The position numbers were made by a program, and so were the translations under genes. DNA of 64,000 nucleotides, from positions 124,001-188,000 of the forward strand of contig CALBDS010000003.1 in NCBI GenBank assembly GCA_937927415.1, written 5' to 3'. Position 1 is the first letter of the stretch. Each line of letters begins with the position of its first letter. Shown in pieces: positions 9,901 through 18,632 of this stretch. A model generated the notes under the pieces. The model saw nothing but the letters and a program-made list of their open reading frames with translations. It made no database searches and was not told the origin of the DNA. Source of the stretch: an uncultured Rhodospirillaceae bacterium. Lineage in GTDB: Bacteria; Pseudomonadota; Alphaproteobacteria; Azospirillales; Azospirillaceae.

Positions 9901-12900
9901 TTGGGAAATGCTGCCCGTGTTGTTGCCAACGAAACCGCCGAAATCCGTGCCGATGGTGCCGGTCAGCGCCCCCGTGGCGTAGGACTGGGTGATCGTGCCG
10001 GAATTCTTGGCGGCAAAGCCGCCGATCGTGCTACGGCCGGTGACGTCTCCGGTCGCATAGGACTGGGTGATCGTGCCGGTGTTCTCCCAGACCAGACCGC
10101 CGACCTCATCGCCGCCGATCGGGGGTTGCGACACCGTTGCCGTGCTGTAGGATCGGCTGATGGTGCCGGTGTTCCTGCCGACGAGACCGCCGCTCATGGA
10201 CCCCTGGACGCTTCCGGTGACATAGGCGTTGGTGATGGCACCGCCGTTCTGGCCGGCAAGACCGCCGACGGTATTGCCGGCGCCGGTGATGGCGAGATCG
10301 GTCAGGCCGATGTCGCGGACGTTGCCGGCAGCACCGATAACGCCGAACAGCCCGTGATTCCCTGAATAATCTTCCGGCCTGATCGCCAGCCTCTGGATGA
10401 CGTGCCCCTGGCCGTCGAGCGAGCCGGTGAACGGGGTCGAACTGCCTCCGACCGGCACGAACCCGTGCTTGTTTCCGCTGATGTTCCACATGCCGGCCGC
10501 GTTGCTGCCGCCCGTTTCGCCGGCGTCCACGTCGGCGGCCAGCGTGTAGGCGGCGGACAGGTCCAGCGCCATCAATTGAAGCTGGTGGGCGTTGACGATG
10601 GATGTCGCGTGTTCCGAGCGCAGGAAGGGCCGGGTTTGCCCATCGACCAGATACCACGTATTCGTCAGGTCGAAGTTCCCATAGGTGGCGGCGCTGAAAG
10701 CGTCCGCCGTCTCGATGCCGGTGACGTTGTTGCTGGCGCCGTTGCCGATTCCGTTGGCCTGCCCCGTCGTGCCCTTGTCCCAATAGCTGGAGTTGATGCT
10801 GCCACTGTCGCTCCGCCCGGCCAGGCCACCCGCCTTGCAGTTGCTGGCGGTGCAGGTGTCGGCCAGGGTCACCCGTCCCGTTGCATAGGCGTTGACGATG
10901 GAGCCGGGGGAGATGGAGCCGGTGCCGTAATTATATTCGCCCACCAAGCCGCCGATGTAATGATCACCATTGCTGGCGTTGATGGCGCCGGTGACCGATC
11001 CGGTGGCGTAGACGTTGTTGGCGTTGGCTTCCTCCGCCATCTCGCCCACCAGGCCCCCGGCCCTGTTGTTCGTCGCCGTGACCGCGCCGGTGGCGTAGCT
11101 CTCCGAAAGCAATGCCTGTTCGCCCCCCACCCCCATGGAGCCGATCAGGCCACCGACGGCCGTGGCCCCGCTCACCGTCCCGGTCGCGTAGGCCTTGGAC
11201 ACCGTGCCGTCTTGACTAATGCCGATGAGACCACCGACATAGGTGTCTCCGGTCACGGTGACGGCCGCATGGGATTGCGTGATGGTACCGACGTTGCGGC
11301 CGACCAGACCGCCGACCCCGGTCCCTCCCGTCACGGTTCCGGCCGCATAGGCGTTGACGATGGTGCCGTTGTTCTCGCTGACAAGGCTGCCGGCCTGCGC
11401 CCCGCTGCCGGTGATGGTGACATCGGTCAGGCCGATGTCGCGGATGCTGCCCGCCGTGCCGACGACGCCGAACAGCCCCAGCTTCGCCCCCCCATCCGTG
11501 GAGGCGAAGGTCAGCCCCCGGATGACATGGCCGCGGCCGTCGAGCGAGCCGGTGAAGGACTGCTGGGAATCCCCGACCGGCGCGAAACCGCTCTGGTTTC
11601 CGCTGATGCGCCACATACCGGCGGCACTGCTGCCGCCGGTGTCCCGGGCGTCGATGTCGGTGGCCAGCGTGTAGGCGGCGGACGGGGCCATCCCCATCAA
11701 TTGAAGCTGATGGGTGTTGCCGATGACGGTGGAATATTCGGACCGCAGGAAAGGCCGCGTATATCCATCGACCATATACCAGGTGTTGTCGAAGTCGAAG
11801 CCGGTATAGGACGCGGAGGAAAAGGCGGCCGCCGTGGTCAAGCCATCGACCGGGCCATCGCTGTTGTTCCGGCCTGTCGTGCCCGTGTCCCAATAGGAGG
11901 AGGAGATGAAGCCGCCGGCGACAACGCCGAGGAATCCACCCGTGTACGCGCTTCCCTGCCCCACTATCGATCCCGTGGCGTAGGATCGCGCAATGGTGGC
12001 GCTGCCGTCGTTCATCCCGACAAAACCGCCGACGCTCGTGCCTTTGGTGACGCTTGCCGTGGTGTAGGCATCCGTAATGGAGCCGCTCTCATTGTTGAGA
12101 CCGACAAAACCGCCGGTGCTGCCGTTGCCACCCGTCACGCTGCCGGTGGCATAGGATTGGATGATGGTCCCGGTGTTGGTACCGGCCAGACCGCCGACGT
12201 TGCCACCAGATCCCGTCACAACCGTCGCGGCATAGGACTGACCGATGGTTCCGGTGCTGGAACCGGCCAGACCACCGACGTTGCCGCCGGTCCCGGTCAC
12301 GCTTCCCATGGCATCGGATAGGGTGACGGTCCCCGTGTTGGCACCGATCAGACCGCCGACGTTGCCGCCGGCCCCGGTCACGCTCCCTGTGACATGGGTT
12401 CGGGTGATGGTGCCGGCGCTGCTGCCGACCAGAACGCCGACAGAGCCCTTGCCGCTCAGGCTGGCGCCGGTCAGGGTGAGATCCCTCACCGTGCCACCGC
12501 TGCCGATCGTCGCGAACAGGCCGATGTTATCCGTCTCGGGGGCTTTGATCGTCAGGTTGGAGATGGTGTTGCCCAGCCCGATGAAGGTTCCGGTGAAGGT
12601 TTGGGCCACCAGCGAGCTGGTGTAGGTGGTTCCCGCCGCGTCCAGGTTTTTGACCAGCGCGTAACGCCCCGTCGTCCCGGTGCTGTCGATGGAATCCAGA
12701 GCCTGCATGCTGGAAATCGTCTGGTAGTACTGGAGCGATCCCGTCTCACCGATCCGCATCGTGGTGCCGGAACCCGACATCGTGACCGACGCATTGCTTG
12801 CGATCGTATACCCCCGGCCCACGCCGTATTGCAGGGTCAGCCTGGCACCGTCTCCCGTCGCGGTGATCGGGGCGTTGATGACGATATCGCCGGCCGCGTC

Positions 12901-14571
12901 GAGCATCAGATAGGCGGCGGTGGACCATGTCACGGGTGCCGCCACGGTGATGGTGCCCTCCTGGCTGCCGCCCGACCCGGTGGACACCGTGACATAGGCC
13001 GATGTCAGGGCGTTGTTCAGGGTGGCAACGCTGAGCACGCTGTCGTTGCCGTTGGCGGTATACATGCCGGAGATGGTGCTGTCCGATCCCGCGGAAATCG
13101 TCACGTTGTAGGGGTCGAGCAGCAGCGTGCCGAACGGACCCGCCGCCGCGGTCAGGTCCGCGGTGCCGCGGAAGGACAGGGTTGCCTTGCCCGACACCTC
13201 GGCATCACCGCCCTTGCCGCCCGCACCGGCCCCCCGCGCCGTGATCGTACCGGCGAAGTCCGTATGCTCGTCTGACCACACCACCACGCTGCCACCATCG
13301 CCGGCGGCACCGTCGGCGGACAGCCGCGCCCCGGCGGCGATGGTGGTCGTTTTGGCGTTCGCCACAGCGTCCTTCAGCGTCTTGCGGGCGGCGTCCTTGC
13401 CGCCCTGATAGTCGCCGCCCACCGCAATGGCGCCGCCGCGGCTGCCGGAGGCGTCCACCGTGGCCGTGTCGGTCACTTTCACCGACGAGCCGGCCACCGC
13501 CACCGTGCCGCCCTTGGCCCCGGTTCCCTTGGCCGACAACGCGCCGGTGACCGTGGCAGCACCGCCGGACACCCGGATGTCGCCGCCCTGGACGGTGCCG
13601 TTTTCCCCCGTCCGGGTGGCGGTGACGGTGCCGCCCGCCTCCACCGTGCCGGTATCGCCGGCGGTCAGATAGATGCGCCCGCCCTTTTCGGCGGTGCCGG
13701 TGGCGGCGACCACGCCGCCGGTGTTGCCGGCCAGGGCATAGACGTTGCCGCCGTTGGCGCGGATCTCCGCCGCCGCCGCCGCGATCCGTCCCGACGTCCG
13801 GGCCGCGGTGTCGGCGCCGCCGACCTTGACCTGGAACTTGCCGCCCTCGACCGCGCCATCCTTCACCAGCACTTCATAGCCGGCGGCCAGCCCGACGGTG
13901 CCGTTGGGGGCGGTCAGCGTGCCGGTGTTGCTCACCTCCCGCGCGATCAGCGCCACGTCGCCGCCCAGCGCGCCGATGGATCCGGCGTTGGTCACCGTCG
14001 CCTTGGAGGTGCCGGAAAAGCTCTTCTCCCCGCCCTTCAGAAACGCCGCGTCGGGAATGTCGAGGGTGGAGGCGGTGAACGATCCGCCGGTGGCGACCTT
14101 TCCGCCGGGGCCGACCGCCACGCCCGCGGGGTTGACCAGATAGACCGAGCCGGTGGCCGTCAACGAACCGTCGATGCGCGAGGGGATGTTACCGGTGACC
14201 CGGTTCAGCGTGGCACCGCTGCCGTTGTTGATGGCGACGCTGTTCCCCGCCCCGATGGAAAAGCTGTTCCAGTTGACGACGGCGTTCCGGGAGGTCTGGT
14301 TGATGATGACACTGGTGCCCGACGGCGTGGCGATGGACACCGCCCCGGCGGCGACCGAGGGGCCGATGGGCAGGGTCTGCGCCAGGGCCGGCGCCCAGGC
14401 CCCCGCCACCAGGGCAACGCTGGTCATCAACCCCAGGGATTGCCGGGAAAGCCGGCGCCGACCGCGCCATGGCGCATGGACGGAAAGTCCGTCCTGAACC
14501 AACGCCTGTTTGGGAACCACCGTCCGCTTGGAGATGCCGACAGTCCTGGCAAGACGCTTCGCTCCGCTCAC
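6955..14571 (-). CDS. Filamentous haemagglutinin-like two-partner secretion adhesin (TpsA)
   Basis: About 2538 residues, exported to the cell surface by the transporter encoded 19 bases downstream. Order of parts: a long signal peptide of about 64 residues ending ALAQ; the TPS/haemagg_act secretion domain with NWNSFSIG and the NPAGV motif (family NPxG); a region rich in Gly/Thr/Ala beta-helix repeats; many GLUG-type repeats (GGLVGxNxGTIxxSYATGxVTG); seven near-identical MBG repeats of about 81 residues and an eighth divergent one; a short low-complexity tail with two cysteines. I chose the GTG at 14571, since AGGGGG lies six bases upstream; an in-frame ATG at 14637 has no such site. Probably acts in adhesion, aggregation or biofilm; the ligand is unknown. 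Confidence 0.92.
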   Translation of the reverse strand: MSGAKRLARTVGISKRTVVPKQALVQDGLSVHAPWRGRRRLSRQSLGLMTSVALVAGAWAPALAQTLPIGPSVAAGAVSIATPSGTSVIINQTSRNAVVNWNSFSIGAGNSVAINNGSGATLNRVTGNIPSRIDGSLTATGSVYLVNPAGVAVGPGGKVATGGSFTASTLDIPDAAFLKGGEKSFSGTSKATVTNAGSIGALGGDVALIAREVSNTGTLTAPNGTVGLAAGYEVLVKDGAVEGGKFQVKVGGADTAARTSGRIAAAAAEIRANGGNVYALAGNTGGVVAATGTAEKGGRIYLTAGDTGTVEAGGTVTATRTGENGTVQGGDIRVSGGAATVTGALSAKGTGAKGGTVAVAGSSVKVTDTATVDASGSRGGAIAVGGDYQGGKDAARKTLKDAVANAKTTTIAAGARLSADGAAGDGGSVVVWSDEHTDFAGTITARGAGAGGKGGDAEVSGKATLSFRGTADLTAAAGPFGTLLLDPYNVTISAGSDSTISGMYTANGNDSVLSVATLNNALTSAYVTVSTGSGGSQEGTITVAAPVTWSTAAYLMLDAAGDIVINAPITATGDGARLTLQYGVGRGYTIASNASVTMSGSGTTMRIGETGSLQYYQTISSMQALDSIDSTGTTGRYALVKNLDAAGTTYTSSLVAQTFTGTFIGLGNTISNLTIKAPETDNIGLFATIGSGGTVRDLTLTGASLSGKGSVGVLVGSSAGTITRTHVTGSVTGAGGNVGGLIGANTGTVTLSDAMGSVTGTGGNVGGLAGSSTGTIGQSYAATVVTGSGGNVGGLAGTNTGTIIQSYATGSVTGGNGSTGGFVGLNNESGSITDAYTTASVTKGTSVGGFVGMNDGSATIARSYATGSIVGQGSAYTGGFLGVVAGGFISSSYWDTGTTGRNNSDGPVDGLTTAAAFSSASYTGFDFDNTWYMVDGYTRPFLRSEYSTVIGNTHQLQLMGMAPSAAYTLATDIDARDTGGSSAAGMWRISGNQSGFAPVGDSQQSFTGSLDGRGHVIRGLTFASTDGGAKLGLFGVVGTAGSIRDIGLTDVTITGSGAQAGSLVSENNGTIVNAYAAGTVTGGTGVGGLVGRNVGTITQSHAAVTVTGDTYVGGLIGISQDGTVSKAYATGTVSGATAVGGLIGSMGVGGEQALLSESYATGAVTATNNRAGGLVGEMAEEANANNVYATGSVTGAINASNGDHYIGGLVGEYNYGTGSISPGSIVNAYATGRVTLADTCTASNCKAGGLAGRSDSGSINSSYWDKGTTGQANGIGNGASNNVTGIETADAFSAATYGNFDLTNTWYLVDGQTRPFLRSEHATSIVNAHQLQLMALDLSAAYTLAADVDAGETGGSNAAGMWNISGNKHGFVPVGGSSTPFTGSLDGQGHVIQRLAIRPEDYSGNHGLFGVIGAAGNVRDIGLTDLAITGAGNTVGGLAGQNGGAITNAYVTGSVQGSMSGGLVGRNTGTISRSYSTATVSQPPIGGDEVGGLVWENTGTITQSYATGDVTGRSTIGGFAAKNSGTITQSYATGALTGTIGTDFGGFVGNNTGSISQSYATGGAVSGNISVGGFVGMNNGNISQSYAVKAVSGSSTVGGFFGFNIGGTITSSYFDTTVAGTTEHAGSASTVTGLTGLTTAQFQDTASFMTGASGWDFDSVWVPPSSGYYPVLYTMTPVTWVKAVSADTVYGSGSGTVTAIGTQSSLSTYIFSKAGDSLTLTGATIATDPTAAVSATPTTASLPASNATVTSAKGTDYRVFYYGNAALTVTPAALTITADDATKTYGDTATLSGYTVTGLKNSDSVTGVSLSSTGSAATAGVGSYTITASSAQGTGLSNYTVSYTGGTLTVNPAALTITADNAAKTYGDTASLTGYTVTGLKNSDSVTGVTLASTGGTAAADGVGSYTITASSAQGTGLSNYTVSYTGGTLTVNPAALTVTADDVTKTYGDTASLTGYTVTGLKNSDSVTGVTLASTGSAATAGVGSYSISGSSAQGTGLSNYTVSYTDGTLTVNPAALTVTADNAAKTYGDTASLTGYTVTGLKNSDSVTGVSLSSSGAVATAGVGSYSIDASSAQGTGLSNYTVSYTGGTLTVNPAALTVTAGNAAKIYGDTASLSGYTVTGLKNSDSVTGVSLSSGGTAATAGVGSYSIDASSAQGTGLSNYTVSYTGGTLTVNPAALMIAADDATKTYGDTASLSGYTVMGLKNSDSVTGVSLSSIGAAATAGIGRYGITATALQGSGLSNYRVGYSGGTLMVNPAALTITAGDVTKTYGDTASLSGYTATGLKNGDGVTAVSLSSAGSAVTAAIGSYGIVAANAQGVGLSNYAIRYADGTLTVSARPIVVTADALSRLAGTANPALTYSVGGQGLVNGDTFTGALVTTATNAAPVGVYAITQGTLAASPNYSLTFKPAVLTVTPAGESGGTAAPARMAEVVQVLTSVVLPRNLVVVTASDVTPLVQNRDTSMPASPSSSSAAFSGANANAVAGAPDASTGGSGPGETTGTAAACTGGAATNGACTTTPHPENTRVGQFLRFSMR
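7555..9255 (-). repeat. Seven tandem MBG repeats within the adhesin gene
   Basis: Seven consecutive units of about 243 bases encode nearly the same 81 residues each, recognisable by KTYGDTASLSGYTVTGLKN, then SSAQGTGLSNYTVSY and GTLTVNPA at the end. Units 2-5 (from the N-terminal side) are the most alike, units 6 and 7 have drifted, and an eighth divergent unit lies at about 7312-7554. Sequence identity at DNA level is high enough for recombination between copies. Confidence 0.9.
9750..12520 (-). repeat. GLUG-repeat region of the adhesin
   Basis: About twenty short repeats of the pattern GGLVGxNxGTIxQSYATGxVTG, in two or three blocks. Blocks are separated by a spacer that itself recurs: a YWDxGTTG element, then TWYxVDGxTRPFLRSE and a HQLQLM-xxSAAYTLAxDxDA stretch at about 10490-10800 and 11630-11890. 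The large spacer is thus duplicated, which suggests growth of the gene by unequal exchange. Boundaries are approximate. Confidence 0.7.
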
Positions 14572-14733
14572 GGTGTGCCCCCTGATTGTCCCGCATGATC
14601 GCGTTCCGCCGGCACCCGCGGCCCCAAGCCCGATCATCCCGGCCGCGAGGCCGGTTCAGGAAAAGGTTGTGCCGTGCGCCTGGATGAAACGCTTGCTGGT
14701 TTCAACCATACGAAGCCGATGGGCCATGCGGCA

Positions 14734-14816
14734 CCCCATGAACATGGGGGTATGGGAACAGGGGGGTATGGGATGTCAGGCACCGGCCGGCACCGCATCC
14801 CCCATGAATATGGGGG
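14734..14816. promoter_or_regulatory. Twin palindromes between the divergent adhesin and regulator genes
   Basis: Two inverted repeats lie in the 384-base gap between the adhesin gene (minus) and the response regulator gene (plus). At 14734-14749 the sequence is CCCCATG-AA-CATGGGG, and at 14799-14816 CCCCCAT-GAAT-ATGGGGGG. Both are perfect over seven-base arms, and a related GGTATGGGA is repeated at 14749-14772 between them. Centre-to-centre distance is about 66 bases, close to six helical turns. They look like operator sites and the adjacent LuxR-type regulator is the obvious candidate to bind them, but that is inference. The rest of the gap shows no gene. Confidence 0.5.
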
Positions 14817-14955
14817 GACGGGGAACACACCTCATAGAGGGTTGCCGAGGCGGAAGACGCCGATTATGGTTTGGCGCCGTTACCTTGTTTTTTGCAGATG
14901 ATGGCGGCGGCCGCAGCCGGTCCGGGCCATGCCGTTCGAGGACCGCGGAGACCCC

Positions 14956-15648
14956 ATGACATCGCGCCCGGACGATGATGCTTTTCCTAGTTCCCGCCGC
15001 GTCACGGTCGTTCTGGTCGAAGACGATCCGCCAACACGCGACCATCTGGCGGAAACCCTGGCGGCCGGCAACGGTATCGAGCTGCTGGCCGCCGTCGATA
15101 CTCTGGCGTCGGCACGGGCCGCGTGCGACCGTTTCGTGCCGACGGTTCTCATCACCGACCTGCGGCTGCCCGACGGCCACGGCGCCGACCTGATCTGCGA
15201 GGTGCGGGAACGCTATCCCGCCACGGAGATCATGGTGATTTCGGTGCTGGGCGACGAGGACAGCGTGGTGACGGCGATCCGCGCCGGGGCATCGGGCTAC
15301 ATCCTCAAGGATTCCCAGCCGGTGGACATGGTGGATGCGGTCCACGGCCTGATCGAAGGGCGTTCGCCCATCTCGGCGTCCATCGCCCGCTACATCATCC
15401 GCCGGGTTCAGGATGGCTCCTTCAGCCCACCGCAGCAACCGGCGCCGCTGCTGACCCCGCGTGAGACCGATATCCTATGGGGCATCGCCAAGGGCTTCAC
15501 CTACAACGACATCGCCGACCGGCTGGGGCTGTCGCGCCAAACCGTTCCCTCCTACATCAAGAACATCTACCGCAAGCTGGAGGTGAATTCCCGCTCCGAG
15601 GCGGTGTTCGAAGCCATCGAACGCAAGCTGATCCGGCTGGGAGAGTGA
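14956..15648 (+). CDS. LuxR/NarL-type response regulator
   Basis: 230 residues. A receiver domain at about 14-130 has the acidic pair ED, phospho-acceptor D68 in ITDLRLPDGHG, and the conserved K in ILKDSQP. A LuxR-type helix-turn-helix at about 160-225 is seen as LTPRETDILWGIAKGFTYNDIADRLGLSRQTVPSYIKNIYRKL. The ATG at 14956 has GGAG at 14947-14950; an upstream in-frame ATG at 14929 lacks a site. The histidine kinase gene starts four bases after its stop, so the two form a two-component pair. Its divergent position to the adhesin gene, with palindromes between, suggests that it controls that gene. Confidence 0.92.
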   Translation: MTSRPDDDAFPSSRRVTVVLVEDDPPTRDHLAETLAAGNGIELLAAVDTLASARAACDRFVPTVLITDLRLPDGHGADLICEVRERYPATEIMVISVLGDEDSVVTAIRAGASGYILKDSQPVDMVDAVHGLIEGRSPISASIARYIIRRVQDGSFSPPQQPAPLLTPRETDILWGIAKGFTYNDIADRLGLSRQTVPSYIKNIYRKLEVNSRSEAVFEAIERKLIRLGE

Positions 15649-15652
15649 CAGC

Positions 15653-17548
15653 GTGACCGACCTTCCCGTGGAGACCCGCCGGAACGGGAAGGCGCCGTCT
15701 CCGGTCCGGCGACGCACCACCATCATCCTGTTCTATCTGGCGGTTCTGACGGTGGGCATCGGCACCTGGCTCTTCCAGTTGCCCCCGCCTCGGGGTGGGG
15801 TGCACCTCGATCATGCCCTGTTTCAGCCGCTGACGGACCTTGACCGGCCGGCAGACGTGCCGGAGTCCACCGTTTCCCTGCCCCACAGCATGACGGTGCC
15901 CGGCACGGGCCGGTTCGGGGGGGGCCTCTACCGGCTGGAATTCGACCATCCGCCGGACAGCCCCGGCCCATGGTCCGTGCTGATTCCGAGCTATTCCGGC
16001 CGCATTCTCGTGCGGGTCAACGGCGCCTTGCTGTATGACAGCGACTGGACCCATTCGGGACAGGTGGTCACCTTGATCTGGCCGGACATCGTCCCGATCC
16101 CGGCCCCGGTGCTGAAGGACGGCATCAACACCGTGGAGATCCGCGCGGTGATGCTGTTCGGGCGGAAAAACTATCTCAGCAGCCTTCATGCCGGGCCGGA
16201 CAGCCTGCTGCGGCCCGTGTACCAGCAGCATCATTTCCTTCTGGTCATGCTGCCGCAACTGCTGTTCGCGTGGCAAATCGCCTTCAGTGTGCTTTTGGCG
16301 ATTGTCTGGATGGTGCGCCGTTCCGAATGGTCCTATATCCTGTGCGCCGGCATCCTGCTGTTCAACTCCACCAGCAACATCGCTTTCATCATCCCGGAAA
16401 CGCTGGCCTCTCCCCTGGTCATGCAGTTGTCCAACCTGTCGTTTTCCTGGGTGACAGCGCTGTTCGTTCCGTTCGCCTTCAGCTTCATCGACAGGCGGTT
16501 GCCGCGGGCCAGCTTTCTGGTTGCCGTGCTGCCGCTTGGAACAACCTTCAGCTTCCTGTTCCTGTCCCCCGACATTTTTCAGGCCGTGACGTGGTCCGTG
16601 TCGGTCCCGGCGGCCATGATCCTGGCCTGCGGCGCCGTTGCGGTGCTTCTCCACGCCGCCTTCCGGCGCGGCAACGGCGGTGCCCATGTGATTCTGGGCG
16701 CCACCCTGCTGGCGGTGCTGATGGTCGTGCATGAATTGCCGATCCTGTACGGCACGACCGGCAAACGGCTGTTCATCAACCCGTTTTCCATCCCCGTGCT
16801 CATGCTTCTGAGCATCACCGGCATCGTGCTGGTGTGGCGCTTCGCGAGGGCGCTCAACGCGGTGGACCAGTTCAATGCCAAGCTGCGCCGGGAAATCGCC
16901 GAGGCGGAAACCGCACTGCGCATCAGCCTGACGCGCGAGCAGGCCCAGGAAAAGGCCATCGCGCTGGAAGCCGAACGGTCGCGCCTGACCCGCGACCTGC
17001 ACGACGGGCTGGCCGGGCAACTGGTGTCGATGGTGGCGCTCAGCGGCCGGGCGGACGCCGATGCCCGCGACCTCGGCGCGGCGGCGCGCCGGGCGCTGGC
17101 CGACCTGCGTCTGGTCATCGCCTCCATGGCCGAGGTCGGGGACGACCCCGGCATGATGCTGGCGAATTTCCGCGACCACATCGAACCCCAGCTCCGGGCA
17201 TTGGGTATCACGCTGGACTGGCGGATGCATGTTCTGCCGGAAGCGTCGGGCTGGTCGTCCTCGACGGTGCTGGAGCTGTTCCGCCTGCTCCAGGAAGCGA
17301 CCATCAACGCCGCCCGGCATTCGGGCGCCGACCGGGTGATGATCGAGATTTCGCCCACGGACGGCGGGGTGCGCGTGGTGGTCGCGGATCGGGGGAAAGG
17401 CGGTGCCGCCGACCGCCCCGGCGGTTACGGCCTTGCCAACATGCGCCGGCGCGCCCAGGCCATCGGCGCCCGGCTCGCCATCGATTCATACCCGGGCGGC
17501 ACCCGCGTCAGTGTGGACCTGCCCAGCCTGACAGCCGGGCAGGCATGA
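15653..17548 (+). CDS. Membrane sensor histidine kinase with 7TMR-DISM-like sensor (NarX/DesK-type core)
   Basis: 631 residues, GTG start with GGGAGAG just upstream, four bases after the regulator gene. One N-terminal membrane helix is followed by a periplasmic beta-rich domain of about 170 residues (GGLYRLEF, ILVRVNGALLYDSDW), then seven hydrophobic segments between about residues 200 and 400, the 7TMR-DISM arrangement. A short coiled coil leads to the HisKA_3 dimerisation box RLTRDLHDGLAGQLVSMVAL with the phospho-histidine in DLHDG, and a HATPase domain (ATINAARHSGAD as N-box, GYGLANMRRRA as G-box). Predicted partner of the response regulator before it. The periplasmic domain resembles carbohydrate-binding folds, so a surface or polysaccharide cue is possible. 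Confidence 0.9.
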   Translation: MTDLPVETRRNGKAPSPVRRRTTIILFYLAVLTVGIGTWLFQLPPPRGGVHLDHALFQPLTDLDRPADVPESTVSLPHSMTVPGTGRFGGGLYRLEFDHPPDSPGPWSVLIPSYSGRILVRVNGALLYDSDWTHSGQVVTLIWPDIVPIPAPVLKDGINTVEIRAVMLFGRKNYLSSLHAGPDSLLRPVYQQHHFLLVMLPQLLFAWQIAFSVLLAIVWMVRRSEWSYILCAGILLFNSTSNIAFIIPETLASPLVMQLSNLSFSWVTALFVPFAFSFIDRRLPRASFLVAVLPLGTTFSFLFLSPDIFQAVTWSVSVPAAMILACGAVAVLLHAAFRRGNGGAHVILGATLLAVLMVVHELPILYGTTGKRLFINPFSIPVLMLLSITGIVLVWRFARALNAVDQFNAKLRREIAEAETALRISLTREQAQEKAIALEAERSRLTRDLHDGLAGQLVSMVALSGRADADARDLGAAARRALADLRLVIASMAEVGDDPGMMLANFRDHIEPQLRALGITLDWRMHVLPEASGWSSSTVLELFRLLQEATINAARHSGADRVMIEISPTDGGVRVVVADRGKGGAADRPGGYGLANMRRRAQAIGARLAIDSYPGGTRVSVDLPSLTAGQA

Positions 17549-17592
17549 CGCGGCAGGACTGCCGTTCATTCCAATCATATGCAAAATGATAA

Positions 17593-17617
17593 GGCCCGGC
17601 CGGATCCCACCCGGGCC
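17593..17617 (+). terminator. Possible hairpin terminator after the kinase gene
   Basis: A seven-base stem GGCCCGG/CCGGGCC with an eleven-base loop lies 45 bases after the kinase stop codon. There is no T tract after it, so it is a weak candidate. Confidence 0.3.
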
Positions 17618-17981
17618 GCAGGATCACCGATGCGGGGATGCCGGCCAACACTCCTGCAACGGAGGGTGCGTGTGGGCGGGGCGGCACCGAGACCGTCTTT
17701 GACATCGTTCCTATTCTACTCCCAATCAACACAAGAATGATGTTGTTTTTCGCAAGAAATTCTCTCCGTATAATTACTTCGATACAAATGAAATATTTGC
17801 ATAATTAATTGACATTAACTCTCAATACAAAAATCCAGCTCTGGAAAATCATTTACATACAAAATTGACCAAAATTAAAACCTTAACTTTTAATCAATTA
17901 ATTCCCCATAGCATTTATGTCTTGTATCCATTTTGGTGTAGTCATTCGCCCATAAAACCACATGAGACCACAGGAATCCCG
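17618..17981. other. AT-rich non-coding stretch before the FixJ-type regulator
   Basis: From about 17700 to 17970 the composition drops to roughly one-third G+C by eye, against about two-thirds for the surroundings. It holds runs such as ATAATTAATTGACATTAACT with a TTGACA at 17809-17814, but no well-placed -10 and no gene with a plausible start. AGGAA lies just before the ATG at 17982. It may be a promoter region bound by a silencer or the scar of a transferred segment. Confidence 0.6.
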
Positions 17982-18632
17982 ATGAATACACAGGAAGCTG
18001 CCCACATTATTGATGATGATCCGGGCATCCGTCGGGCACTTGCCAATGGATTGACCGGAGCGGGAATCAAGAGCCACGAATATGGAACGGCCGCCGAATT
18101 CCTTGCCTCTTACTCAGGCAGCGGAGGGTGCATCGTCACCGACGTCCGCCTGCCGGATATGGACGGGATTCGCTTGGTTGAAATTTTACAGAACCAATAC
18201 TCTGATCTTCCGATATTGGTCATAACCGGATTCGCCGATGTTGATCTGGCCGTTCGCGCCATGAAGGCCGGGGCCACCGATTTTTTGGCCAAACCATTCA
18301 GCAACACCGCTTTCCTGGAAAAGATACAGAATTGCCAGGTTATCGGACGGGCACGGGCACGGCTTCATACCCGTCGCCGCAACGCCACCGAACGCCTGTC
18401 CACCCTGTCCAGCCGGGAATCGCAGGTTCTTCATCTGGTCATCGGCGGCAGGCAGAACAAATGCATCGCCTGGGAATTGGGGATCAGCATCAAGACGGTG
18501 GAAGTTCACCGCGCCCACATCATGGAAAAGACCGGGGCATCATCCCTGATCGAGCTGGCCCGCATGTGGGAAATCGCCGGCATGGATGGAACCGGGGATG
18601 AGATGCCGCCGCTCCTGGCCATGGGGGCGTAA
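17982..18632 (+). CDS. FixJ-type response regulator
   Basis: 216 residues. The receiver domain has the triple acid IIDDDPG, phospho-acceptor D54 in VTDVRLPDMDG, and K in LAKPFS. A LuxR-type helix-turn-helix (LSSRESQVLHLVIGGRQNKCIAWELGISIKTVEVHRAHIMEKTG) fills the C-terminal third, with the family-typical VEVHR recognition helix. AGGAA precedes the ATG at 17982; the open frame upstream runs through AT-rich sequence and is not coding-like. No kinase gene is adjacent, so the partner is unknown. Its first 120 codons use more A/T-ending codons than neighbouring genes, in keeping with the AT-rich region before it. Confidence 0.88.
   Translation: MNTQEAAHIIDDDPGIRRALANGLTGAGIKSHEYGTAAEFLASYSGSGGCIVTDVRLPDMDGIRLVEILQNQYSDLPILVITGFADVDLAVRAMKAGATDFLAKPFSNTAFLEKIQNCQVIGRARARLHTRRRNATERLSTLSSRESQVLHLVIGGRQNKCIAWELGISIKTVEVHRAHIMEKTGASSLIELARMWEIAGMDGTGDEMPPLLAMGA

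Noticed and set aside
14635..14637. ATG at 14637 as start of the adhesin
   Set aside because: No ribosome site upstream, while the in-frame GTG at 14571 has AGGGGG at ideal distance; both remain possible.
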